From positions 124,001-188,000 of the forward strand of contig NZ_JAQQPZ010000004.1 of the NCBI RefSeq assembly GCF_028750675.1: a DNA stretch of 64,000 nt, in the 5' to 3' direction. Made by a program: the position numbers and the translations under genes. A model generated the notes under the pieces. That model had not been told where the DNA came from, did no database searches, and saw only the letters and a list, made by a program, of their open reading frames with translations. Within the stretch, counting starts at the first letter, position 1. Each line of letters begins with the position of its first letter. The DNA is from Shewanella metallivivens. Its GTDB lineage: Bacteria; Pseudomonadota; Gammaproteobacteria; Enterobacterales; Shewanellaceae. Shown here piece by piece: positions 27,652-35,888 of this stretch.

Positions 27652-27898
27652 GTACAAAACAATAAAAGCTAACATCTGGATCCCGGCTCAAAAGCATTGC
27701 CGGGACGACGATTAAATTAACCTGCGTATTTAACACCCGCAGATAAGACAAACATTAACAGCTTCATCATGGTGGTTTGCGAGCCGACCGTCCGACCCAC
27801 GGACGGGTCGGTCGAGCTACAGGGATGTACTAGTGCGTGTCGGTAAGTGAATACCATGTTGAAGCCAACTAACCCCTTACCGTCATATGCTTTGCAAT

Positions 27899-27936
27899 AG
27901 GCGAAACGCCACAGCGTTAGTGGCCGCTGGCCATAA
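27899..27936 (+). repeat. Palindromic module, copy 4
   Basis: It lies inside the second 284-bp unit. It differs from copy 3 at a few bases (GAAACGCC for GAAGCGCC, CCGCTGG for CCGCAGG). Confidence 0.8.
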
Positions 27937-28296
27937 GTACATAACAATAAAAGCTAACACCTGGATCCCGGCTCAAAAGCATTGCCGGGACGACGAGAAA
28001 ATAGCTAACAAGCTTCTATCCCAAAATACGTTAAATCGTTCAATTTCAAACAAGGTTAAATCGAAGATAACTATACGGCCGATGTAATCGCGGCTATGAC
28101 CTTCGAAAACATGGATGTTTTCGCAGAGCGCCCATGGATGGGTTTACCGTGTGTCATAGAAGTGATTTCATTTGAGTATCTTTGCCTAACACCTCAATTT
28201 AGCCTGATTTGAATTTTTATAAATTTTCATCCCAAAATGCGTTAGAAAGCCTCTAAAGTAGCGACTTACTTTCATTGGACACTCATACTCAGCTGT

Positions 28297-28333
28297 GGGC
28301 GAAGCGCCACGACGCTAGTGGCCGCTGGCCATA
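28297..28333 (+). repeat. Palindromic module, copy 5
   Basis: A more diverged copy (GGGCGAAGCGCCACGACGC...), followed directly by a CCCGGCTCAAAATAATGCCGGG core, just after the stop of the 2OG oxygenase gene on the other strand. Confidence 0.75.
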
Positions 28334-28404
28334 AAAAAGAGTCCCGGCTCAAAATAATGCCGGGATAAGGTGAGGGGTGTAGTTAACCTTTTGCCATAAA
28401 CTAG

Positions 28405-29316
28405 TTAAAACGGTGCAACGCTATCTAGTGCTGCCGTTGGTGTGGTCCAACGCTCGTGTGCATCTATGGTTGGGCGCTTAGCGCCTTGTGGTGGTATTTG
28501 GCCTCGGTCGCCATATAGCCACAACACAAAGTTGGTGCGCTCGCCACTCATTATAGGTTGAGCTGCATGAACCACATTGCCACGGTGGATCATTGCAGTA
28601 CCTGGTCTAAAGGTTAAGCTATGTTTTTGCCCAGTTGCCACATCAAAAAAATCTACTTCAGAGCCGGTAAATGCTTCGCTTGGCAAGTTCAGGTTAATGT
28701 TTAATGTGACCGCCGATGCATCCGTATGTGGGCGGATCGAACTATCTGTATTGGGTTGATAATGAATCGAAAAACCAAAAGTTTGCGTGTCGTAGCCCAT
28801 CACTTCAGGAAATAACATCCGCGCAATTGGGCGCATATAAGTGTCTAACATTTCACGATAAAATGTTTGAAAATTGGGTGCAGCAAGGTAGCCTTCAGAA
28901 CGGCTGTCGAGCATTGCTCCACGGCGATTGAGCACAATGCCATAAGGTGGACGCAATGGAATTTGCGCATCCCAAACGCTTTCTAAATATTGACGTAAAT
29001 CAGCTAAGCGCTCAGGGTTAAAAAACTGCAACTCAAATACGCCTGGTGCGACTTCTTGCAGTAAGTCTTTAACCGCAATTTCTTTACTTGGGTCTTGCCA
29101 GGCTTGCGCGACAGCATCGCGTAAACGTTTATCAAGTAATGAGCTGTCGAGAGTCAGAGCATCACCTTGCTGGCTGGCTTGCCACTCTTTCCAGGCGTCG
29201 CTGAACAACGCTTTATTGGTATGCCAAAATTGTTGTACTGAGGGGTCACGAGATAACATGGCTTCGCGAGACGGTAATGTTAAAGCCCGTGCACGTTGTA
29301 ATTGAGTTGCTGACAT
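28405..29316 (-). CDS. 2-oxoglutarate/Fe(II)-dependent oxygenase-like protein
   Basis: A 303-residue protein with a helical N-terminal third and a double-stranded beta-helix core. The iron-binding HxD is in IRPHTDASAVTLNINLNL. The distal His is in GTAMIHRGNVVHAAQPI, and the 2OG-binding Arg is in GERTNFVLWLYG, the prolyl-4-hydroxylase-like arrangement. The substrate is probably a protein or small amine, but nothing in the context decides it. It is monocistronic, with no other oxygenase genes near. Confidence 0.85.
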   Translation of the reverse strand: MSATQLQRARALTLPSREAMLSRDPSVQQFWHTNKALFSDAWKEWQASQQGDALTLDSSLLDKRLRDAVAQAWQDPSKEIAVKDLLQEVAPGVFELQFFNPERLADLRQYLESVWDAQIPLRPPYGIVLNRRGAMLDSRSEGYLAAPNFQTFYREMLDTYMRPIARMLFPEVMGYDTQTFGFSIHYQPNTDSSIRPHTDASAVTLNINLNLPSEAFTGSEVDFFDVATGQKHSLTFRPGTAMIHRGNVVHAAQPIMSGERTNFVLWLYGDRGQIPPQGAKRPTIDAHERWTTPTAALDSVAPF

Positions 29317-29481
29317 AATGGGTAAAACTCCTATTCTGTGGCTCGGCGATCACTATCACCTTGCGAGGAGTTCAATTTATTACATCCATTTACCTGAATA
29401 AATAACACATTAAAGCAAACAGAATTAAGATTTTATTTATAATAAGGGGGGGGATGTATTGTTTTAGCTGTAGCTCTAGAT

Positions 29482-29982
29482 TCAACTCCATGACTCGTGA
29501 GCCTTTAGAGTGTTAACGATCTCCTGAGATAATGCATCAAATGCATGCTGAACAGACTCAGTTAAGCCCATCATATTATCAAAATCAGGATTGGCCAGAA
29601 TTGTAACCTCGAAAATGGAATATTCAGGCATTGCTTCTGAATCAACCCATGGAGCATCTTTTAATTTTTCCCAATAATGAGCTTGTACCTCTTTAGTTCG
29701 ACCGAGTAACCACAGTTCGAAGTGCGCCTGCTGGTGATTAAACACAACAGCAAATTTAAGCTTGTGGTTTTTTAGGTAATCATTTTGCAAATAAAAATAG
29801 GTGAAGTCGATATAACCATGCATTACGCTGGCAACAGAAAACTCGCCTTGGTATATTTTTGAAAACTCAGTTCTAAGGCGCTGAACAATACCGACTAAAC
29901 GTTGGTGAGTTTGTTGGATCTCTCCACTGGCAAAAGCCGCTTTGTAAGCAGATATCCGGTCGTTTATGTTTTTATCTGACAT
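29482..29982 (-). CDS. Hypothetical cytosolic protein, DUF7000-like
   Basis: A 166-residue protein without signal peptide or membrane helix. The core YIDFTYFYLQNDYLKNHKLKFAVVFNHQ and AHFELWLLGRTKEVQAHYW is conserved in a family of uncharacterised proteins that I associate with DUF7000, not confirmed here. Aromatic-rich strands and a C-terminal helix are visible. Good coding structure and a purine-rich stretch upstream of the ATG support a real gene. Function unknown. Confidence 0.7.
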   Translation of the reverse strand: MSDKNINDRISAYKAAFASGEIQQTHQRLVGIVQRLRTEFSKIYQGEFSVASVMHGYIDFTYFYLQNDYLKNHKLKFAVVFNHQQAHFELWLLGRTKEVQAHYWEKLKDAPWVDSEAMPEYSIFEVTILANPDFDNMMGLTESVQHAFDALSQEIVNTLKAHESWS

Positions 29983-30173
29983 TATCCCCGCTCTCTACCT
30001 TTAACTGGCACCTAATAAACGAATGCAATAATGTTGATAAGCATTCTGAGAGATTTACCCTAAGCGCAGCTACATTAATGGAAACAAATTCTATTCTAGC
30101 GTTAGCCAAAGAGTATCAATGTTAATACTCGCAAAACGCAATCTCAAGTTCAGCATTAAGCACAAACAGGACA

Positions 30174-30887
30174 TTAACTCCTGACGCACCTCACTGAAAA
30201 CATATACTCTTTTGAGCTAGTGGCACGGCGAATTTCAGTTTTATGCGCATTCCACCACGAGTATGCAAGTGTGCGGATAATCGCTTGGCTGTTGGTTGCG
30301 CGGGTTGCGGTCCAAAATTCGGTGTAAGCCCCCTGAGTAATGTAAAATCCGTTCCATTTTACGCCTGCAGGTCTTGCAAAAAACTGCTGCTTATTGACAA
30401 GAGATGGTTCAAATTTAGCAAATGGGCCATCGGCTTGCGACTCTTTAAGCTGCAAACCAATATTTTGCTCACCGCCGCGCCAACCGTCTTTGTGCACCTC
30501 TGCTTCAGGCATGCCTAAGGTGCGCTCTAGGGTTTTCCAATCGTCATCGGTGGCAACTCGCCAGCCCACTGGGCAAAGATTTCGTTCATCTGACACATCA
30601 TGCCAGTTGTACAAGCGGCCGTATGTTAATAGGTTTGCCGCATCATCGTTTGGCACTGCGCCCGAGTGCACCGCGGAGCCATCTTGAAACTGGGTGCTTC
30701 GTAGGTTTTCAGCAAGCCAAACTTGTTCGCCAATCTTAACCGTGCGATACACATTGCCTTCTCTGTCTTGAACCGTGTCGTCAAGTTTGTGTAACTCGCT
30801 GTTAATGCCGCTAGTCGATGCTGATGTTGATGCCGCTGTTGATGCCATGACCATGCTTACTCCTATCGATAAGATAAGTTGTTTCAT
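30174..30887 (-). CDS. FISUMP-domain (Fibrobacter succinogenes major paralogous) secreted protein
   Basis: A 237-residue protein with a signal peptide (about 1-20). The FISUMP domain starts at DREGNVYRTVKIGEQVWLAE and continues through YGRLYNWHDV, CPVGWRVATDDDWKTLERTLG, GFYITQGAYTEFWTAT and YMFSVRCVRS. It is a carbohydrate- or surface-associated fold best known from Bacteroidetes and Fibrobacteres; the function is not established. Its promoter region carries the same TAGGC-N19-GCCTA palindrome as the neighbouring AraC/SDR intergenic region, so it is a probable target of that AraC protein. Confidence 0.85.
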   Translation of the reverse strand: MKQLILSIGVSMVMASTAASTSASTSGINSELHKLDDTVQDREGNVYRTVKIGEQVWLAENLRSTQFQDGSAVHSGAVPNDDAANLLTYGRLYNWHDVSDERNLCPVGWRVATDDDWKTLERTLGMPEAEVHKDGWRGGEQNIGLQLKESQADGPFAKFEPSLVNKQQFFARPAGVKWNGFYITQGAYTEFWTATRATNSQAIIRTLAYSWWNAHKTEIRRATSSKEYMFSVRCVRS

Positions 30888-30948
30888 AATGAGTCCCCTG
30901 CATTACTTTTATATACAAACAACTTTAACTCTCAAACTTGTAGTAAAC

Positions 30949-30977
30949 TAGGCGATATACTGTCTAAAACATGCCTA
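30949..30977. promoter_or_regulatory. AraC-type operator candidate upstream of FISUMP gene
   Basis: TAGGC (30949-30953) and GCCTA (30973-30977) are separated by exactly 19 bp. The right half continues into ATTTGTATC, which matches the left half of the site at 31925 in reverse orientation over about 21 of 22 bases (30964-30985 against 31917-31938). Confidence 0.65.
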
Positions 30978-31003
30978 TTTGTATCAATATACGATTTTAG
31001 CCA

Positions 31004-31894
31004 CTAGGCCACCTGTTCGAGTAAGGGGGCTGAATGACTCCATTGCTTAGGCGACTTGCCATACATACGCTTAAACTCTCGGCTAAATTGCGACGAGCTG
31101 ACATAACCGACCTTCATCGCGGCCTCACTGACATTCATACCGGCGGCAATTCTCATGGCAGCATGATTAAGGCGCATCGATTTCATAAATTGAATAGGCG
31201 ACATTCTGGTGGCTTGTTTAAATTTACGGTGAAAGACCGCTCGGCTCATTCCCACTAACGAGGCTAACTCATCAATGGTGACATTTTTGCTTAAATTCGT
31301 GGATAAATACTCAATTGAGCGAGCAATCTCATTGCCAACCCCAAACGCCCTTCTGGCTGAAATCCCCGCGTCACCTTTTAATACTGCGTAATACAGCTCT
31401 CGCAATCGGCTTTCGCCTAGTATTGACGCATCCATGGTGCCATCAAGTTGCAATAATCTCAGTAACGCATCGGCAAACGCATCGTCCCAGTTAGCAAGCG
31501 AAAGGCTTTGGGGTTGCGAGCTGGTTTTAGGCTGTTTAATCGCACCTGTAACGCTTTCCATTTCAATTGCCAATTCGGTCATGACTTGAGTGTCGAGAGA
31601 AATATAAACCCCAAGTAAGGGTTCCTCGGGTGAGGCCTCAGGCGTACCGGCCTCGACGGGCAAAGAAACGGTGCAGCACATATATTGACTGTTGTCGTAG
31701 ATATACCTATGGCCATCTAAAATCGCCTCTTTACGGCCGTTCAAAATCACCACCACCGTCGGTTCGTAAAGTGCGGGCGCACAAGGCATAGCCTGGGTAA
31801 TCTTAAACAAACTCACCCCTTTTATGGCGGTATCAACCATGCCATCGGCCGTGATGCGCTGTTCGACTAACTGTTTTATTTTTTGTTTCATCAC
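31004..31894 (-). CDS. AraC-family transcriptional regulator (AraC_N plus HTH)
   Basis: A 296-residue protein. The N-terminal AraC_N cupin part contains PALYEPTVVVILNGRKEAILDG and MCCTVSLPVEAGTPEASPEEP. Two helix-turn-helix motifs lie at the C-terminus (TIDELASLVGMSRAVFHRKFKQ, and MNVSEAAMKVGYVSSSQFSREFKRMYGKSP). This subgroup often regulates aldehyde or alcohol oxidoreductases next to it. It is divergent from the SDR-patatin pair and lies just upstream of the FISUMP gene on the same strand. Two matching palindromes flank it. Confidence 0.9.
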   Translation of the reverse strand: MMKQKIKQLVEQRITADGMVDTAIKGVSLFKITQAMPCAPALYEPTVVVILNGRKEAILDGHRYIYDNSQYMCCTVSLPVEAGTPEASPEEPLLGVYISLDTQVMTELAIEMESVTGAIKQPKTSSQPQSLSLANWDDAFADALLRLLQLDGTMDASILGESRLRELYYAVLKGDAGISARRAFGVGNEIARSIEYLSTNLSKNVTIDELASLVGMSRAVFHRKFKQATRMSPIQFMKSMRLNHAAMRIAAGMNVSEAAMKVGYVSSSQFSREFKRMYGKSPKQWSHSAPLLEQVA

Positions 31895-31916
31895 TTTTAC
31901 ACCTCAACCGCAATTA

Positions 31917-31953
31917 GATACAAATAGGCATATTTTAGCGATTAATTCGCCTA
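31917..31953. promoter_or_regulatory. AraC-type operator candidate in AraC/SDR divergent region
   Basis: TAGGC (31925-31929) and GCCTA (31949-31953) are separated by exactly 19 bp, with AAATAGGC and GCCTATTT as the extended halves. It has the same geometry as the site at 30949-30977. Confidence 0.65.
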
Positions 31954-32070
31954 TTTATACCAAACCATGAGAGTTATAGTACATTTCAGATAACACTACT
32001 ACCCTAGCTCGCAACATGCAACGGTAATTATTGCACAGGCTAACGGCTCAAATTAGCAACAAAGGTAACA

Positions 32071-33018
32071 ATGATGACAACTCAACAATTTGGTCAAAAA
32101 GGTTGGACTCCTGAACGTATCGGCTCACTTGTCGGCAAGACGTATGTCATAACAGGTGCAAACAGTGGCGCAGGGTTTGAGGCATCTCGTATCTTGCTCA
32201 GTAAAGGTGCCAAGGTTGTTATGCTAAACCGCAACCCAGATAAATCGGCCAGCGCAATTGAAGCCTTAAAGCTGGCACTAGGTCAGCATATTGACGTGAG
32301 ATTTATTCAGGTCGATTTAGGTGTGCTGGCCTCTGTGCGCCACGCCGCAAACCAACTGCTTAACACCACACCAGTCATCGATGCTCTGATCTGTAATGGC
32401 GCCATTGCACAGGTCGCCAAGCAACATCTCACCGTCGATGGCTTTGAAAGCCAACTTGGGGTAAATCACTTTGGCCACTTTTTACTGTGTGGTTTACTGT
32501 TTGATCGCATCAATGAGGCTAAAGGTCGCATTGTAATGGTAGGCAGCAACGCGTACAAAATGGGGCTTAAACGGATTAAGTTTGAAGATCTTAACTTTGA
32601 CAAAAAATACACCGCCTGGGATTCATACGCACAAAGTAAGCTGGCACAAATGATGTTTGGTTACGAGTTGCAGCGCCGTATAAAAGCCGCGGGCAAAAAC
32701 GTTGAGGTACAAGTGTGTCACCCTGGTGCTTCTCGTACCAACTTGCTTATGGATACCGCAAGCACCTTTAATAAAATGCTATGGGCGCTAATGTCTCGGA
32801 TTATTGCTCAGTCAGCTGAAAAAGGCGCATGGCCCGAGGTGATGTGTGCAACAGAGCAAGGCCTGCAAACGGCCACACTTTATGGCCCCACCAAACGCGC
32901 CAATACTGTGGGGCCAGTGGACCAAAATAAACTCGATAGCATTGCACTTAATCAAGACATGGCAGCCAAATTGTGGGCGCTATCGTTAGAGAAAACATCA
33001 CTAAACTGGTCGCTTTAA
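32071..33018 (+). CDS. Short-chain dehydrogenase/reductase (SDR)
   Basis: A 315-residue Rossmann enzyme. The cofactor motif is TGANSGAGFEASRILL (TGxxxGxG). NGA is at ICNGAIA, and the catalytic Ser/Tyr/Lys are in MVGSNAYKMG and YAQSKLAQM (YxxxK). It resembles the retinol dehydrogenase/WW-oxidoreductase-like branch (HPGASRTNL). It probably reduces or oxidises an aldehyde or alcohol with NAD(P). It lies 14 bp upstream of the patatin gene, so the two form one transcript controlled by the divergent AraC gene. ATG 32074 is an equally good start. Confidence 0.9.
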   Translation: MMTTQQFGQKGWTPERIGSLVGKTYVITGANSGAGFEASRILLSKGAKVVMLNRNPDKSASAIEALKLALGQHIDVRFIQVDLGVLASVRHAANQLLNTTPVIDALICNGAIAQVAKQHLTVDGFESQLGVNHFGHFLLCGLLFDRINEAKGRIVMVGSNAYKMGLKRIKFEDLNFDKKYTAWDSYAQSKLAQMMFGYELQRRIKAAGKNVEVQVCHPGASRTNLLMDTASTFNKMLWALMSRIIAQSAEKGAWPEVMCATEQGLQTATLYGPTKRANTVGPVDQNKLDSIALNQDMAAKLWALSLEKTSLNWSL

Positions 33019-33032
33019 TCTAGGATCATCGA

Positions 33033-33923
33033 GTGAACAAACAAATGCTCACGCAGAATTCATTACTGACACTCATCACGCTGGGGTTAATGGCTTGTGC
33101 GTCACCCAATGTTTACAACAAGCTTAATGCCGCTGCGCCAACGGTAAATGCAGAGCATGAGCTGGGCATTGCTTTTGGTGGCGGCGGTGTGCGCGGCTTT
33201 ATGCATTTAGGGGTTATTAAAGCGTTAGAGGAAGAAGGAATAAAACCCGATGTGGTCAGTGGCACATCTGCAGGCTCCATCGCCGCCATTTTATACGCAT
33301 CAGGAATGAGCGTCACAGCAATGACTGCGGCAATTGAAAAAATGGCAATACGCGATATTGCTGATGTTGTATTGTCGTCAAAAGGCTTTGTTAACGGCAA
33401 AAAATTATCCGATTGGATAAACACACAAATAGACTATGACGATCTTGCCGATATGCCGATGCCAGTGGCGGTTACCGCAACCAATATGACAACTCAACAA
33501 TCGCTGATCATTCGCTCGGGTAATCCCGGCCATGCGGTGCAAACCTCATCGACGATTCCGGGGGTGTTTATTCCGGTTGAGCACCAGGGGGAGATGTTAA
33601 TCGACGGCGGTGTTTTCAGTGTTGTGCCGGTTTATGCAGCCAAAACCTTAGGCGCCAAAAGGGTTATTGCGGTCGACATTTATTGTCACAACCACACTCA
33701 ACGCAAAGGTGAAACATCGGCCACTCAGTTAACCCTGGCCGTATTTAGAATGCAAAGCTGTAGACTGTCACAGCAAGAACTAGACAGTGCCGATATTGTG
33801 ATTTCGCCCGTGTATGAACCTAGTGGGATTGGCGCATTTAATCATAAAGCGGCGGCAATTCATGCCGGTTACACGGCGACTAAGGCAGTGATACCGCAGA
33901 TAAAAGCGCTACTCTTAAATTAA
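33033..33923 (+). CDS. Patatin-like phospholipase, lipoprotein
   Basis: A 296-residue protein starting with GTG. A lipoprotein signal ends in LGLMAC (Cys22). The patatin domain has the oxyanion loop GGGGVRGFMHLG, the nucleophile elbow GTSAG (Ser79) and the Asp dyad partner in IDGGVFSVVP (Asp191). It resembles the RssA/YlbK-type family of bacterial patatins. It is probably an envelope-attached lipid acyl hydrolase. It follows the SDR gene by 14 bp and ends before a strong terminator. Confidence 0.9.
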   Translation: MNKQMLTQNSLLTLITLGLMACASPNVYNKLNAAAPTVNAEHELGIAFGGGGVRGFMHLGVIKALEEEGIKPDVVSGTSAGSIAAILYASGMSVTAMTAAIEKMAIRDIADVVLSSKGFVNGKKLSDWINTQIDYDDLADMPMPVAVTATNMTTQQSLIIRSGNPGHAVQTSSTIPGVFIPVEHQGEMLIDGGVFSVVPVYAAKTLGAKRVIAVDIYCHNHTQRKGETSATQLTLAVFRMQSCRLSQQELDSADIVISPVYEPSGIGAFNHKAAAIHAGYTATKAVIPQIKALLLN

Positions 33924-33996
33924 ACGATAACCGACACAGCTCATTGAGTTGTTAAGTCATTAGTAAAAGATGCGATAAACCTGAACTCTAGATAAT

Positions 33997-34035
33997 AAAA
34001 ACGGGATGGGTTGTTATATACCCCATCCCGTTTTT
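33997..34035. terminator. Bidirectional intrinsic terminator between patatin and amidase genes
   Basis: A 14-bp perfect stem (33997-34010 with 34022-34035), A5/T5 ends and an 11-nt loop, between convergent genes. Confidence 0.9.
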
Positions 34036-34077
34036 GTATCAATGCAGAGTGCTTAATTTAGCACTTAACTTTAATGC

Positions 34078-35784
34078 TTATTGACCCAGCGCTGGTGTGC
34101 GAGGTGGAATAACGCGCTTGTTGCCCGTTGATTCAAATGCACTCGCAAAACTTAAGAGCTTGTTGTCATCATAAGCACGGCCAGCGAATGTAAGTCCAAC
34201 TGGCATGCCAATATCAGCCATCACACCCATTGGTACTGTGACTGTAGGCACTCCTAAGTGACGAATCGCAAGATTGCCGTTCGCGACCCAAACACCATTA
34301 CTCCAGGCGATATCAGCTGAAGCGGGATTGACGTGCGCATCAGCTGGGCCAACGTCTGCAACGGCAGGGAACAGCACTGCATCAAGCTTGAGCTCGTCCA
34401 TCCAGTCTTCTAGATCCAACTTGCGCGTTTTTTCTAAGCCGCGTAAACCATCGGGTACGCTGTCTATTTGGTTATAAGACTTAAGTCCTCTTTTGGCCAT
34501 GTTGACGTATTCATCCATGCCAGCAGCTAAATCACCTTCACGATTTGGTAAGGTGCCTAAATCATGAGGAAAAATTAAATGCCCATTTACATCAGACAAC
34601 TTGTTCAGTTTAGGGTCATTATTGGCACGCAAAAATTCATCAAAAGCCCAGCCTGAAAGCTCCCACAACTCATCTTCAAGAAACTCTGGCGTGACTATGC
34701 CACGGTTGTACACGGTCGGCGCACCTGGGCGATCGCCTTCGCAATTTGACACCAGTGGAAAATCAACTTCAATCACTTCAGCCCCCGCGGCTTCCAATGC
34801 TTTACGAGCCGCTTCACAAAGGTCGATGACCGATGCACGGGTATTGATGCGCTGACCGGTTGGACCGCCAATGCCTGGGTTTTCACTGGTGCCAGCCAAT
34901 TCATCTTTATTAATGTACATGCGTGGCAAGCCGAAACGCTTACCTTTTAAGGTGTCAGCTTGAGCCGCAAGATCCAAATAAGATGGAGGACGCACACTTG
35001 AGGCTTTTGGGATCTCAACCCAAGGTTGCAGACGCCATAAGTCGCCGCGAGTAATGGGGTCATCCGCAACGATCACATCAAGCACTTCTAGCATGTCGGC
35101 CATGGTACGAGTGTAAGGCACCACGACATCCATCGTTGGGGTCAGTGGCCAATTGCCGCGTACAGAAATCACCCCGCGCGAGGGCGTATAGGCACACAAA
35201 CCGTTATTTGATGCAGGGCCCCGGCCGCTCGACCATGTCTCTTCGGCTAAGCCAAAAGCGGAATAACTTGCGGCTGTACCGGTACCGGCTCCATTTGAAG
35301 AGCCAGAAGCAAAAGGTGCTGTCAGGTAGTTGGCGTTATATGGGCTTTCTGCACGACCATAATGGCCGCGTTGCATGCCGCCATTAGCCATAGGAGGCAT
35401 GTTAGTTTTACCTAAGCATATTGCCCCTGCTTCACGCAGACGTTCAACGGCAAAAGCATCGTATTGGGCCACTAAATCTTTAAATGCTGGGCTGCCTGAA
35501 GCCGCAGTCAGCCCCTTAACTAGGTAGCTGTCTTTTGCAGTATAAGGAATACCGTCAAGTGGGCTGAGTGTTTCACCTCGAGCCCTTCTAGCATCCGAAG
35601 CCTCAGCTTCTTTTAACGCATCTTGATTACGCACCACTAATGCATTTAGCTTAGTTTCTGTTGCTGGGCCGTCGTAAGCATCAACTCGCGCTAAATATGA
35701 CTGCACCAGTTCAACCGATGTAGTACGGCCCGATTCGAGCGCATTACGCAGCTCAGCAATGGACACCTCTGTTACTTCGAACAT
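34078..35784 (-). CDS. Amidase-signature family amidase
   Basis: A 568-residue protein. The Ser-cisSer-Lys triad can be placed at Lys84 (PYTAKDSY), Ser162 (SGSSNGAGTG) and Ser186 (ETWSSGRGPAS); the 24-residue Ser-Ser spacing equals that of fatty-acid amide hydrolase. The usual GGSSGGS and DTGGSIR motifs are altered here. No signal peptide is present. It lies about 105 bp downstream of the agmatine deiminase gene on the same strand. The deiminase product, N-carbamoylputrescine, is a ureido compound, so this amidase may take the role normally held by the nitrilase-type AguB. That is inference from context. Confidence 0.88.
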   Translation of the reverse strand: MFEVTEVSIAELRNALESGRTTSVELVQSYLARVDAYDGPATETKLNALVVRNQDALKEAEASDARRARGETLSPLDGIPYTAKDSYLVKGLTAASGSPAFKDLVAQYDAFAVERLREAGAICLGKTNMPPMANGGMQRGHYGRAESPYNANYLTAPFASGSSNGAGTGTAASYSAFGLAEETWSSGRGPASNNGLCAYTPSRGVISVRGNWPLTPTMDVVVPYTRTMADMLEVLDVIVADDPITRGDLWRLQPWVEIPKASSVRPPSYLDLAAQADTLKGKRFGLPRMYINKDELAGTSENPGIGGPTGQRINTRASVIDLCEAARKALEAAGAEVIEVDFPLVSNCEGDRPGAPTVYNRGIVTPEFLEDELWELSGWAFDEFLRANNDPKLNKLSDVNGHLIFPHDLGTLPNREGDLAAGMDEYVNMAKRGLKSYNQIDSVPDGLRGLEKTRKLDLEDWMDELKLDAVLFPAVADVGPADAHVNPASADIAWSNGVWVANGNLAIRHLGVPTVTVPMGVMADIGMPVGLTFAGRAYDDNKLLSFASAFESTGNKRVIPPRTPALGQ

Positions 35785-35888
35785 GTTAAACCTCTTCTTT
35801 AAAGCCCGTGGCTCTTAAAAGTCATTATCGAGAAAGACAGTGGCTTAACATTCACTGTCTTTCTTTTTATCTTGGTCTAGGTTTTTAT

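Larger units (their letters stand above)
27186..28404. repeat. 1.2-kb gene-free repeat array with 284-bp tandem duplication
   Basis: Two consecutive units match closely with a period of 284 bp (for example CATCATGGTGGTTTGC at 27481 and 27765). Each unit holds a GC-rich imperfect inverted repeat (around 27500 and 27785), the palindromic module (27614-27651, 27899-27936) and a CCCGGC...GCCGGG core (27671-27710, 27955-27995). Further on, a perfect 9-bp hairpin (28104-28123) and one more module plus core (28297-28370) follow. Small open frames inside the units are by-products of the repeats. Confidence 0.85.

Noticed and set aside
27717..27947. Small open frames within the repeat array
   Set aside because: They arise from the duplicated repeat units, with no ribosome sites or protein features.
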